The notes beneath the pieces were generated by a model. It searched no databases, had not been told where the DNA came from, and was given only the letters and a program-made list of their open reading frames with translations. The translations under genes and the position numbers were made by a program. Below, in pieces: positions 6,881 to 14,020 of a DNA stretch of 27,733 nucleotides. Source of the DNA: an uncultured Oscillospiraceae bacterium (GTDB taxonomy: Bacteria > Bacillota > Clostridia > Oscillospirales > Oscillospiraceae); NCBI GenBank assembly GCA_934661735.1, contig CAKUJN010000022.1:1-27733 (forward strand). Direction: 5' to 3'. Positions within the stretch are counted from its first letter, which is position 1, and each line of letters begins with the position of its first letter.

Positions 6881-7144
6881 TCATTCTCCAAAGCCGCTTT
6901 CGATCAGCGCTGCCAGCGCCTCTACCGCAGCCTGCTCATCGGAGCCATCGGCGCTGAGCGTGACGCTCTGGCCCTGACAGACGCCGAGCGTCAGGAGCTT
7001 TACCATCGATTTTGCATTGATGCTGTCGCTGTCTCTCGTGAGCGTGATTTTGCTTTCAAACTTTTTCGCCTCCGCAATGAACATGGAGGCGGGTCTGGCG
7101 TGCAGACCCGTGGCATTTCTGACGGTTACCGTTTTCTGATACAT
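6881..7144 (-). CDS. ptsH: Phosphocarrier protein HPr
   Basis: The 87-aa histidine carrier receives phosphate from enzyme I and passes it to EIIA proteins. His15 lies in NATGLHARPAS (10-20). The regulatory Ser46 lies in INAKSMVKLLTLGV, so it can be a substrate of HprK. Start ATG 7144 follows a GGAAG-type site. It is 22 bp downstream of ptsI and 4 bp upstream of the isomerase gene. The gene order ptsI-ptsH is the reverse of the usual ptsHI order. It could be the general HPr of the organism or one dedicated to this locus. Confidence 0.95.
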   Translation of the reverse strand: MYQKTVTVRNATGLHARPASMFIAEAKKFESKITLTRDSDSINAKSMVKLLTLGVCQGQSVTLSADGSDEQAAVEALAALIESGFGE

Positions 7145-7166
7145 GTTCTTCCACTTCCCCTTCCAG

Positions 7167-8873
7167 TTACAGCTGTGATTTCAGATATGCTTCAATTTCT
7201 TTTGCCGTTGACATGCACAGCACGTCGGCGGCGATTTTTTCCATCTGCGCGAGCGTATGCGTGCAGATCACACGCTTGGCCTGCGCAACGGCGCTGCCGC
7301 TCATGCTGAGCTTGCGAAGGCCCATGCCGACCAGCGCCGGAATCGCGGCGCGGTCGCCGCCCATCTCGCCGCAGACGCAGAGCGGTTTTCCAGCGGAGCG
7401 GAAAATTGCGCTGACATGCTGGATCAGGCGGAACACGGCGGGCGAATACATCTGGTAGTAGTCCGCAACCTCCGGATTTCCACGGTCCACGGCGAGCGTA
7501 TACTGGCACAGATCGTTTGTGCCGATACTGGCAAAGTCCGCCTCCTGCGCAATCTGGTCGGCCATCAGTGCGATCGACGGGATTTCAATCATGACGCCGA
7601 GCCGGACGTCGCCGGCCGCCGGCACGCCCTCGCGTTCCAGCTCATCGCGGACGTCGCGCGCAAGTGAGCGCGCCCACTTCCAGTCGTCCATACTCCCGAC
7701 CATGGGAAACATGATCCACAGCGTGCCGTTTACGGATGCACGGTAGGCAGCGCGCAGCTGACAGCGCAGCAGCTCCGGACGGTCAGCGCAGAGTCTGAGC
7801 GCACGCTTACCGAGAAACGGATTGTCCTCCTTTGGCAGCGGCAGACACGCCAGCGGCTTGTCACCGCCGATATCCAGCGTGCGCAGTACAACCGGCTTGT
7901 CGCCGCACGCGCGCAGAACCGCGCTGTAGGCCGCGTACTGCTCATCTTCCGTCGGGAGCTTTTCGCGCTGCATATACAGAAATTCCGTGCGGAACAGGCC
8001 GATCAGGTCGACGCATCCGGCCAACTGGGAAAGCTCGGGAGACGCACCGCCGATATTCGCGCCGATTTCAACACGGACACCGTCCGCCGTGCAGCATGTT
8101 TCATGCAGATAGCGTGCGGTGACCTGCTTCTGCTCCAGATATGCGGAGCAGCGGGCGGAACAGGCTTCAAGCGTGCCCTCATCCGGATTCAGCTCAACCG
8201 TGCCGGCGCTGCCGTCTATCGCGGCGGTCATACCGTCACACACCATATCCAGTACACCGCCGACACCAAGCACGGCCGGAAGTTCATAGCTTCTGGCCAG
8301 TATTGCCGAGTGCGAGGTCAGGCCGCCGATTTCCGTCAGGATACCAAGCACATTTTTCCGGTCAATGGTGGCGGTATCCGCAGGGAGCAGATCATGTGCA
8401 GCAATGATAACCGGCTCCGGCAGACTGCTCAGATTCTTTTCCGGCACGCCGCAGGCGCAGCGCAGCAGGCGGGTGCAGACATCTCTGAGATCCGCCGCAC
8501 GCTCCTGCATCATCGCATCCGGGTTTGACGCCATGATGGCAATATACTGTGCAAAGACATTGTCGACGGCTCTGAGCGGATTGGAGCCTTCGTCCAGCTG
8601 CTCCATGATTTCCTCCCAGATATCCTCATCCTCCAGAAGCTCAAGATGGGCGCGGAAAATGGCGGATTTGTCGTCTCCGTCCGCCTCCATCTTTTCGGCA
8701 ATGCGTTCCAGTTCCTGTACAGCTGCGGCCTTTGCCTGCTCCAGCCGCTCTGCTGCCGCCGGACGCTCCTCCGCCGGCAGAATATCATCTGTGATTTCCG
8801 CCGCGAACGGACGATAGCAATAGATTTTTCCAACCGCGATTCCATCGGACGCGGCAACTCCGTGCAATTGCAT
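7167..8873 (-). CDS. ptsI: PTS enzyme I (PEP-protein phosphotransferase)
   Basis: Takes phosphate from PEP and transfers it to HPr. The 568-aa length is standard. The N-terminal HPr-binding helical part holds the swivelling His188 in GGLTSHSAILARS; the C-terminal TIM barrel has GLFRTEFLYM, RTLDIGGDK, the MIEIPS segment, the SIGTNDLCQYTLAVDR block and the catalytic Cys in CVCGEMGGD. GGGAGGAG precedes ATG 8873. The gene lies 12 bp from the unknown membrane protein upstream and 22 bp from ptsH downstream, in the unit headed by the DeoR-type regulator. Confidence 0.96.
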   Translation of the reverse strand: MQLHGVAASDGIAVGKIYCYRPFAAEITDDILPAEERPAAAERLEQAKAAAVQELERIAEKMEADGDDKSAIFRAHLELLEDEDIWEEIMEQLDEGSNPLRAVDNVFAQYIAIMASNPDAMMQERAADLRDVCTRLLRCACGVPEKNLSSLPEPVIIAAHDLLPADTATIDRKNVLGILTEIGGLTSHSAILARSYELPAVLGVGGVLDMVCDGMTAAIDGSAGTVELNPDEGTLEACSARCSAYLEQKQVTARYLHETCCTADGVRVEIGANIGGASPELSQLAGCVDLIGLFRTEFLYMQREKLPTEDEQYAAYSAVLRACGDKPVVLRTLDIGGDKPLACLPLPKEDNPFLGKRALRLCADRPELLRCQLRAAYRASVNGTLWIMFPMVGSMDDWKWARSLARDVRDELEREGVPAAGDVRLGVMIEIPSIALMADQIAQEADFASIGTNDLCQYTLAVDRGNPEVADYYQMYSPAVFRLIQHVSAIFRSAGKPLCVCGEMGGDRAAIPALVGMGLRKLSMSGSAVAQAKRVICTHTLAQMEKIAADVLCMSTAKEIEAYLKSQL

Positions 8874-8885
8874 GTTTGCTCCTCC

Positions 8886-9557
8886 CTACCGGAAACGATA
8901 CTGCCCACGCAGACGGTCAATCAGCTTTGTCACGCGCGGGGTGTCAAATTCCGCCTCAAATACATTGGTCGGTACGGTAAACGGATTCTTTTTGCGGTAG
9001 CGCTTGTTGCGGACATAGTTGATATGGTTCGGGTTCAGGTCCATCAGACGCTTGTTGATGGCGTAAAACGGCCGCAGAACGTATTTTCCGCTTTTATTCA
9101 GCAGATAGCCGCAGCTGCACGTCATTGTCAGATAATCCGTTTCCGTCGCCGCAATGACCGTCAGGCTCGCCGCACAGGAATAGCTCATTGTGAACACGAG
9201 CGCGTCCAGCGGAAACGACTTTTCCCATTTCGGGCATGTGACGGTCAGGGCGCTGTCCGTCAGCACGGCGCAGGTTGTGACAAGCCTCCGTCCGGAAAAG
9301 AAGTGATACAGATAGCGCGCCATATACAGCAGATATGCGCAGCCGAAAATTCCGGCAAAGATTTTCGGCGGCAGCGTTTTCTCGCGCAGCATGATTACAC
9401 AGAGCACAATCACGGCCGCACAGGCCAGCATAACGCCAAACGCGGGCGCGTAGTCATACCAGACCGGCGGGCGGCTTTCGGCGGGGCGGTATACAATCGG
9501 GCCGTCAGCAGCCTGGGGCAGCTCTTCAGGCATTACAGCCTTCGCTTCGCTTTGCAT
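8886..9557 (-). CDS. Unknown membrane protein in the PTS locus
   Basis: I do not recognise this 223-aa protein. It has an N-terminal soluble stretch (1-36), two hydrophobic helices (about 37-57 and 66-86), then about 135 residues of beta-rich soluble sequence (LVTTCAVLTDSALTVTCP, then ALVFTMSYSCAASLTVIAA) and a basic segment YVRNKRYRKKN. This layout is like a two-helix anchor plus a PH-like (bPH) or similar cytosolic domain, but that is a guess. The start at 9557 is set by GGAGG (9566-9570). It sits 33 bp after the regulator gene and 12 bp before ptsI, so it is co-transcribed. It is not similar in length or layout to GutM of the E. coli sorbitol operon. Confidence 0.7.
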   Translation of the reverse strand: MQSEAKAVMPEELPQAADGPIVYRPAESRPPVWYDYAPAFGVMLACAAVIVLCVIMLREKTLPPKIFAGIFGCAYLLYMARYLYHFFSGRRLVTTCAVLTDSALTVTCPKWEKSFPLDALVFTMSYSCAASLTVIAATETDYLTMTCSCGYLLNKSGKYVLRPFYAINKRLMDLNPNHINYVRNKRYRKKNPFTVPTNVFEAEFDTPRVTKLIDRLRGQYRFR

Positions 9558-9590
9558 GGAAGATTCCTCCGTTCCTTGAAGCATTGCGCC

Positions 9591-10352
9591 TTAAACGGCG
9601 TCCGGTGCCACGGCAATCACCTTGACGCCGTTTTCCTCCATGGCGCCGCGGGTGCGTGTATCCAGCCCGTTGTCTGTAATCAGGTATTCGACCTGATCCG
9701 GCCGCGCGCTGATCACGGCGCCGCCGCTCATATACTTGCTGCTGTCAGCCAGCACGCAGACGCTGAGACTGCTTTCAATGCAGCTGGTGTACATGTCGAC
9801 GGAGGCGTTTGTGATGGCGAAGCCGAAATGCTCATCAAAGCCGGAAGAGCCCATAAACATGCGGTTTGCACGCATATGGCCAAGCTCCTGATTTCGCATC
9901 AAGCCGCCGATTTCCTCCTCCTGATAATTATAAAGACCGCCCAGCATGACAAGCCGCACATTCTGCGAATAACGCAGGCCGTTGAGCACCAGAATGGAGT
10001 TTGTGATGACAGTAATCCGGCGGTGCTCGATAAACGGGCACATTTCGCAGACCGTTGTGCCGCCCATCAGAATTACGGTGTCGTGCTCGTTGATGAGCTT
10101 TGCCGCCTCGCGCGCAATGGCAATTTTCTGCGCCTTGTTCTGGCGGTTGCGGAGCTGGAACTCGGTCATCTTGTTCGGGTCGGACACCGGCATTGCACCG
10201 CCGTGAATTCTTGTGACAAGACCAGCTGCGTCCAGCTTGTCCAGCAGTCTGCGGACCGTACTCTCGCTTACCTGAAAATGCTCACAGAGCTGTCTGGTGT
10301 TTGCGAACTCATTCTGTCGGATATAGGCCAGGACCTCCTGTTTATCCAGCAT
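9591..10352 (-). CDS. DeoR/GlpR-family transcriptional regulator
   Basis: A 253-aa repressor-type protein. The N-terminal winged helix (about 5-57) includes TRQLCEHFQVSESTVRR and the DeoR signature ending in GLVTRIHGGA. The C-terminal DeoRC sensor domain has the phospho-sugar binding landmarks GGTTVCEM, the TNS motif in VITNSILVLNGL, GGLYNYQEEEIGG and VLADSSKY. Members usually respond to a sugar phosphate. It is transcribed divergently from the aminotransferase-EII operon and heads the EI/HPr/isomerase unit, so it probably controls both directions. GutR of the E. coli sorbitol operon is also of this family. AAAGGAG precedes ATG 10352. Confidence 0.92.
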   Translation of the reverse strand: MLDKQEVLAYIRQNEFANTRQLCEHFQVSESTVRRLLDKLDAAGLVTRIHGGAMPVSDPNKMTEFQLRNRQNKAQKIAIAREAAKLINEHDTVILMGGTTVCEMCPFIEHRRITVITNSILVLNGLRYSQNVRLVMLGGLYNYQEEEIGGLMRNQELGHMRANRMFMGSSGFDEHFGFAITNASVDMYTSCIESSLSVCVLADSSKYMSGGAVISARPDQVEYLITDNGLDTRTRGAMEENGVKVIAVAPDAV

Positions 10353-10378
10353 TCCCGTTTTCTCCTTTCATACCTGAC

Positions 10379-10388
10379 TGATATTTGA
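10379..10388. promoter_or_regulatory. Candidate operator half A (inverted partner at 10524-10533)
   Basis: TGATATTTGA is the exact reverse complement of TCAAATATCA at 10524-10533. The two copies face each other across the divergent promoters. A looping repressor of the DeoR type could use such a pair. Inferred. Confidence 0.4.
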
Positions 10389-10392
10389 CCGT

Positions 10393-10421
10393 TTGCAATC
10401 ATTTTTTATTTACACTATAGC
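10393..10421 (+). promoter_or_regulatory. Candidate promoter of the aminotransferase-EII operon
   Basis: TTGCAA (10393-10398), a 17-bp spacer and TATAGC (10416-10421). It overlaps the opposite promoter's -10 box. It implies a 5' leader of about 180 nt. Other weak matches exist in this AT-rich gap (for example TTGCTT at 10422 with TTTTAT at 10445), so the choice is uncertain. Confidence 0.35.
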
Positions 10422-10441
10422 TTGCTTTTTCAAAAATTCAA
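10414..10441 (-). promoter_or_regulatory. Promoter of the regulator-EI-HPr unit
   Basis: Minus-strand TTGAAT (10436-10441), a 16-bp spacer and TATAGT (10414-10419), about 60 bp upstream of the regulator gene. Confidence 0.5.
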
Positions 10442-10515
10442 TACTTTTATGCTTATATTCGTTCTTTTTGTAGGATTATACGATTTGAGGCAGTAAATTT
10501 TGTGCGAATATGACT

Positions 10516-10590
10516 GTTTACATTCAAATATCAAGCATTTACAATGAAGCTGTAAACACCGAGCTGCCGGATCACTCGGAATCATTTACA
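10516..10590. promoter_or_regulatory. TTTACA/TGTAAA cluster in the leader of the aminotransferase operon
   Basis: TTTACA occurs at 10517-10522, 10538-10543 and 10585-10590, with TGTAAA at 10551-10556. The first two copies are exactly 21 bp apart. The second and the inverted copy make a TTTACA-N7-TGTAAA dyad. The copy of TCAAATATCA at 10524-10533 is embedded here. These are plausible regulator sites; the protein is unknown. Confidence 0.4.
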
Positions 10591-10608
10591 AGAGAGGAGT
10601 CTTTTCTT

Positions 10609-11916
10609 ATGTATCAGACCGCAACACCGGAAGAGCTTCAGGCCGGCCGCGACGCCCTGATGGGCGGCAATGTCGGCGGCAAGTTTGATCTTCTGGTTAA
10701 GAAGGCCTACGGCTGCACGATTGAGGCAATGGACGGGAAGAAATACCTTGACTGCACCTCGCAGGCATGGAGCTGCGGCATCGGCTTCAGTCACCCGAAG
10801 GTGATCAAGGCCGTTCAGGAGCAGGCTGAGCTGTATTCGCACATCCGGACCTCCTTTGACACGGTTCCGAAGCTGCTGCTGAGCAAGCGCCTGACCGAGC
10901 TTTCACCTGGCAATCTGAACAAGGTTGTCTACTGCCTGCACGGCGCAAACGCCAATGAGGGCGCACTGAAGCTTGCATTCCGCAACCGTCTTGGCAAAAA
11001 CCGCTTCATGTCGTTCTACGACGCCTATCACGGCCGCACGTTCACCACAATGAACGCATGCTGGCCGCATCCGAATAACGCGTTCCTCGGCTATATGACC
11101 GGTGCGGTCCGCGTGCCGCAGGCATACTGCTATCGCTGCCCGTTCGGCTGCAAGTATCCGCAGTGCGGACTGCAATGCGCAAATTTCCTTGAAACAGCTG
11201 TCAAAAACGCTGTGGACGGCGGCGCGGCGGCGCTGATTATGGAGCCGATTGAGGGCAACGGCGGCATGATCGAGTATCCGAAGGAATTTTACAAGGCTGT
11301 TCGTGAAATCTGCGACCGCAACGGACTGATTCTCATCTGGGACGAAATCCAGACAGGCTTCGGACGCTGCGGAACGTATTTCTCGTCTGAGCGCTATGGC
11401 GTTGTTCCAGACATCATTGTCTTTGGCAAGGCGCTCGGCGGCGGCTATCCCATTGCCGGATTCCTTGCACGCGACGATCTGGAGCCGCTGGCACCCGGCG
11501 ATCAGAGCTTTACGTTCGCGCACTTCCCCATCTCCATGGCTGCGTCGCTTGCAACGCTGGATGTAATGGAGGAGGAGCATATCTGTGATCAATTCCGCGA
11601 GAAGGGCGAATACGTCACGAAGCGTCTGATGGCAATCAAGGACAAGTATAAGGTTATCGGCGATATCCGCGGCCCAGGTCTGATGATCGGCATTGAACTG
11701 GTCAAGGACAAGGAGACGAAGGAGAAAAACTGTGAGGCCGAGAGCTTCATGGTCAGCGAGGCAATGAAGCGCGGCCTGCTCATCGGCGGCAGCAAATACG
11801 CAGGACTTGGAAACGTCGTCAAAATCAAGCCGCCGGCAATCATTTCCTATGAGGAGCTTGATCACGTTCTGGATATCTTTGAAGAGCTGTTCTTCGAATG
11901 TGACAAGCGTCTGTAA
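10609..11916 (+). CDS. PLP-dependent class III aminotransferase
   Basis: A 435-aa fold-type I aminotransferase of the GABA/acetylornithine/ornithine group. It carries YDAYHGRTF (137-145), the PLP-binding Asp245 in LIWDEIQTGFGR, the Schiff-base Lys274 in FGKALGGGYP and the phosphate-contacting Thr302 region, here TFAHFP where relatives often read T(Y/F)GGNP. Five cysteines cluster in CYRCPFGCKYPQCGLQC (174-190). GAGGAG lies upstream of ATG 10609; an in-frame ATG at 10510 has no such site and lies among the operator-like repeats. It leads an operon with three glucitol-family EII genes. That context suggests transamination of a phosphorylated amino-polyol to a keto-sugar phosphate, but the amino donor or acceptor cannot be read from the sequence. 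Confidence 0.9.
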   Translation: MYQTATPEELQAGRDALMGGNVGGKFDLLVKKAYGCTIEAMDGKKYLDCTSQAWSCGIGFSHPKVIKAVQEQAELYSHIRTSFDTVPKLLLSKRLTELSPGNLNKVVYCLHGANANEGALKLAFRNRLGKNRFMSFYDAYHGRTFTTMNACWPHPNNAFLGYMTGAVRVPQAYCYRCPFGCKYPQCGLQCANFLETAVKNAVDGGAAALIMEPIEGNGGMIEYPKEFYKAVREICDRNGLILIWDEIQTGFGRCGTYFSSERYGVVPDIIVFGKALGGGYPIAGFLARDDLEPLAPGDQSFTFAHFPISMAASLATLDVMEEEHICDQFREKGEYVTKRLMAIKDKYKVIGDIRGPGLMIGIELVKDKETKEKNCEAESFMVSEAMKRGLLIGGSKYAGLGNVVKIKPPAIISYEELDHVLDIFEELFFECDKRL

Positions 11917-11950
11917 TCCGTAAAATCTGTTCCACGGAAAGGGGAAAACT

Positions 11951-12325
11951 ATGGCGAAGCAAATTCTGGAAGCCGGTATTGTGAAAATCGGTGCAAACGC
12001 TGCCGATTTTCTGGAGGAAAACATGCTGATTTTCTTTCAGGAGGACGTTCCTCCCTATCTGGCGGATTTCTGCTACCTGATTCGGCCGGGTAAGGGCGGC
12101 TATGGAATCCAGGTCGGCGACCGGCTGATTCTGGACGGCGAAAGCTTTCCGGTCACCGCGATTGGCGACGTCGCGCTTGAAAACTTTGAAAAGCTTGGAC
12201 ATCTGACTGTCCGCTTCGACGGTGCGGCGGCTCCGGCACAGCCAGGAACCATGCACGTCGGAAAGGGTGCTGTTCCGGCTCTGCACGCCGGAAGCAGCGT
12301 TGTCTTTGTGCGCGACGAAGCCTGA
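11951..12325 (+). CDS. srlB: PTS glucitol/sorbitol-family EIIA
   Basis: The 124-aa cytosolic phosphocarrier of the Gut family. It matches SrlB end to end: VKIGANAADFLEENMLIFF, then FPVTAIGDVALENFEKLGH, then TVRFDGAAAPAQPGTMHVG. The E. coli protein is annotated with its phospho-His in YCFIHCHG; the matching stretch here reads FCYLIRPG with no His. The remaining histidines are His84 (LGHLTVRF), His102 and His112. His84 is in a well conserved motif and is the best alternative acceptor. AAAGGGG precedes ATG 11951; the gap to the aminotransferase gene is 34 bp. The srlB symbol denotes family membership, not a proven sorbitol substrate. Confidence 0.9.
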   Translation: MAKQILEAGIVKIGANAADFLEENMLIFFQEDVPPYLADFCYLIRPGKGGYGIQVGDRLILDGESFPVTAIGDVALENFEKLGHLTVRFDGAAAPAQPGTMHVGKGAVPALHAGSSVVFVRDEA

Positions 12326-12382
12326 ACCTCAGCGTTTATCGAAGGAAACTAGAAAAAATTAAGAAAAGAGGGAAACATTCTT

Positions 12383-12907
12383 ATGATTGCTTTTGCAGAA
12401 GCGTTCTCGGGTGTGTTTGCAACCTGCGGCCAGGCTCTGGTCGACAATATTGCCGGCATTCTCCCGTCCGTTATGGTCCTTCTGATGGTATTCAACACGA
12501 TCTGCTATCTGGTTGGCGCAGAGCGTATTGAAAAGCTTCAGAGATTCCTGGCGAAAAACCGGATCCTCGCATATACGATTCTTCCGTTTATCACATGGTT
12601 CTTCCTCTGCAATCCCATGGTCTACAGCGCGGGCAAATTCCTGCCGCAGCGTCAGCGCGCCAGCTTCATTGATGTCTGCGCAACGACCAACGGCCCGATG
12701 CTCAGCCTGTTCCCGCATGTCAATCCCGCCGAGTACTTCATCTGGTGGGGCATTGCTTCCGGCGTTGAGTCGCTTGGCTACTCGGTCATGCCGCTTGCAA
12801 TCCGCTTCTTTATCGCCGGCTGGGTTCTCGCCTTTATCCGCGCGAACGTCACCGAATGGTTCTGGGTCATGCTCGCAAAGCGCGAGGGCCTGGACGTGAA
12901 CCGCTGA
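12383..12907 (+). CDS. srlA: PTS glucitol/sorbitol-family EIIC
   Basis: The 174-aa membrane component of the Gut-family permease, close to the length of SrlA. Hydrophobic segments lie at about 24-44, 63-83 and 145-165, around the conserved stretches ERIEKLQRFLAKNRILAYT and NPMVYSAGKFLPQRQRASF. The family motif ATTNGPMLSLFPHVNPAEYF follows. It forms the sugar channel together with the membrane part of the EIIBC protein encoded 16 bp downstream. GAGGG lies about 12 nt upstream of ATG 12383. Confidence 0.93.
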   Translation: MIAFAEAFSGVFATCGQALVDNIAGILPSVMVLLMVFNTICYLVGAERIEKLQRFLAKNRILAYTILPFITWFFLCNPMVYSAGKFLPQRQRASFIDVCATTNGPMLSLFPHVNPAEYFIWWGIASGVESLGYSVMPLAIRFFIAGWVLAFIRANVTEWFWVMLAKREGLDVNR

Positions 12908-12923
12908 GAAGGAGGGAAAAAGC

Positions 12924-13931
12924 ATGTCTGAATACAGAAGCGTAAAGGTTAACAAAGGCGCAAACGGCTGGGGCAGCTTTATCATTGTCACCCCTACCGC
13001 AGAGCGCAACAAGGTCATCTCTGTCACCGGCGGCGGCATTCATCCGCTCGCAGCAAAAATCGCGGAGCTTTCCGGCGGCACTGCCGTGGACGGCTTCAAG
13101 AATCCTGTTCCGAATGAAGAGGTGTTCTGCGCGGTTGTGGACTGCGGCGGCACGCTGCGTACCGGCCTGTATCCCAAGATGGGAATTCCCACCGTAAACA
13201 TTCTCAACGGAGGCCCCGCCGGCGTCTATGCCGACTACTGCAAGGAGGACGTTTACGTCTCCGGCAGCAAGGAGAAGGATATCGTCCTTGCCGACGAAAA
13301 GGAAGCTGCCGCGGCAGCGGCTGTCACGCCCGCAGAGGAAAAGGCCGACGCTCCCAAGGCTGAGGCGAAGCCGGAAAAGCCGAAGGGCTTCGTAGACGGC
13401 ATGACGCTGGTCATCCAGAAGGTCGGCCGCTTCATCGGCGGCATCGTCAACGCGTTCTTTGCCGGCGCGAAGCAGTCGGTCAACATGACCATCACAAACA
13501 TTCTGCCGTTCCTCATCTTCCTGTCGTTCATGGGCGGCCTGCTGACCTCCACCGGCTTCGGCGCATGGGTCGCAAACGGCCTGTCCATCTTCACAGGCAG
13601 CATCGGCGGTCTGATCATCTTCGCGCTGATCATCGCGATTCCCGTGCTCTCTCCGCTGCTGGCTCCAGGCGCCGCGGTGCAGTCGATCCTCGGCACTCTC
13701 ATCGGCACGCTGATCGCCAACGGCAACGTTCCCGTCTCTCTGGCGCTTCCGGCACTGTTCGCAATCAGCGTTGTTGACGCGTGCGACTTCGTTCCGGTCG
13801 CGGCCTCTCTCGGTGAGGCGGATCCCGACACCGCCAGAGTCGCGACGCCCGCGATGCTGTTCTCCAGATTCGTAACCGCTCCGATTGCGGTTCTGGTCGG
13901 CGTGGTCGCAGGCATCGGCCTGTTCAAGTAA
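12924..13931 (+). CDS. srlE: PTS glucitol/sorbitol-family EIIBC
   Basis: The 335-aa fusion of cytosolic EIIB and a second membrane domain, as in SrlE. The EIIB part (about 1-125) contains the phospho-cysteine Cys74 in VVDCGGTLRTGLYPK. An Ala/Pro/Lys/Glu-rich linker (about 126-155) leads to the membrane part (about 165-335) with ITNILPFLIFLSFMGGLL, the SPLLAPGAAVQSILGTLIG motif and VVDACDFVPVAASLGEADPD, all typical of the family. AAGGAGGG precedes ATG 12924. It is the last EII gene; a hairpin at 13964-13998 follows. Confidence 0.95.
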   Translation: MSEYRSVKVNKGANGWGSFIIVTPTAERNKVISVTGGGIHPLAAKIAELSGGTAVDGFKNPVPNEEVFCAVVDCGGTLRTGLYPKMGIPTVNILNGGPAGVYADYCKEDVYVSGSKEKDIVLADEKEAAAAAAVTPAEEKADAPKAEAKPEKPKGFVDGMTLVIQKVGRFIGGIVNAFFAGAKQSVNMTITNILPFLIFLSFMGGLLTSTGFGAWVANGLSIFTGSIGGLIIFALIIAIPVLSPLLAPGAAVQSILGTLIGTLIANGNVPVSLALPALFAISVVDACDFVPVAASLGEADPDTARVATPAMLFSRFVTAPIAVLVGVVAGIGLFK

Positions 13932-13963
13932 GCAGCAGCGCCATAGTTTTCCGAATCATATTT

Positions 13964-13998
13964 GCCGGCTTCCCGCCCTTACATAACGGGAAGCCGGC
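13964..13998 (+). terminator. Stem-loop after the EII operon
   Basis: A 12-bp perfect stem (13964-13975 with 13987-13998) and an 11-nt loop lie between srlE and the HAD gene. There is no U-tract, so it may be a partial terminator or a processing or stability element. Confidence 0.5.
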
Positions 13999-14020
13999 AT
14001 CCGCACGATATTGACAGATT

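Noticed and set aside
8646..10388. 580-aa plus-strand frame
   Set aside because: Antisense to ptsI, the membrane protein and the regulator, all of which have family motifs or ribosome sites; no domain is seen in the long frame.
10353..10608. Riboswitch or catabolite-responsive element before the aminotransferase operon
   Set aside because: The leader is AT-rich with repeats, but I found no known riboswitch pattern and no good match to the cre consensus.
10903..12024. 373-aa minus-strand frame
   Set aside because: Antisense to the aminotransferase gene; no ribosome site or motif.
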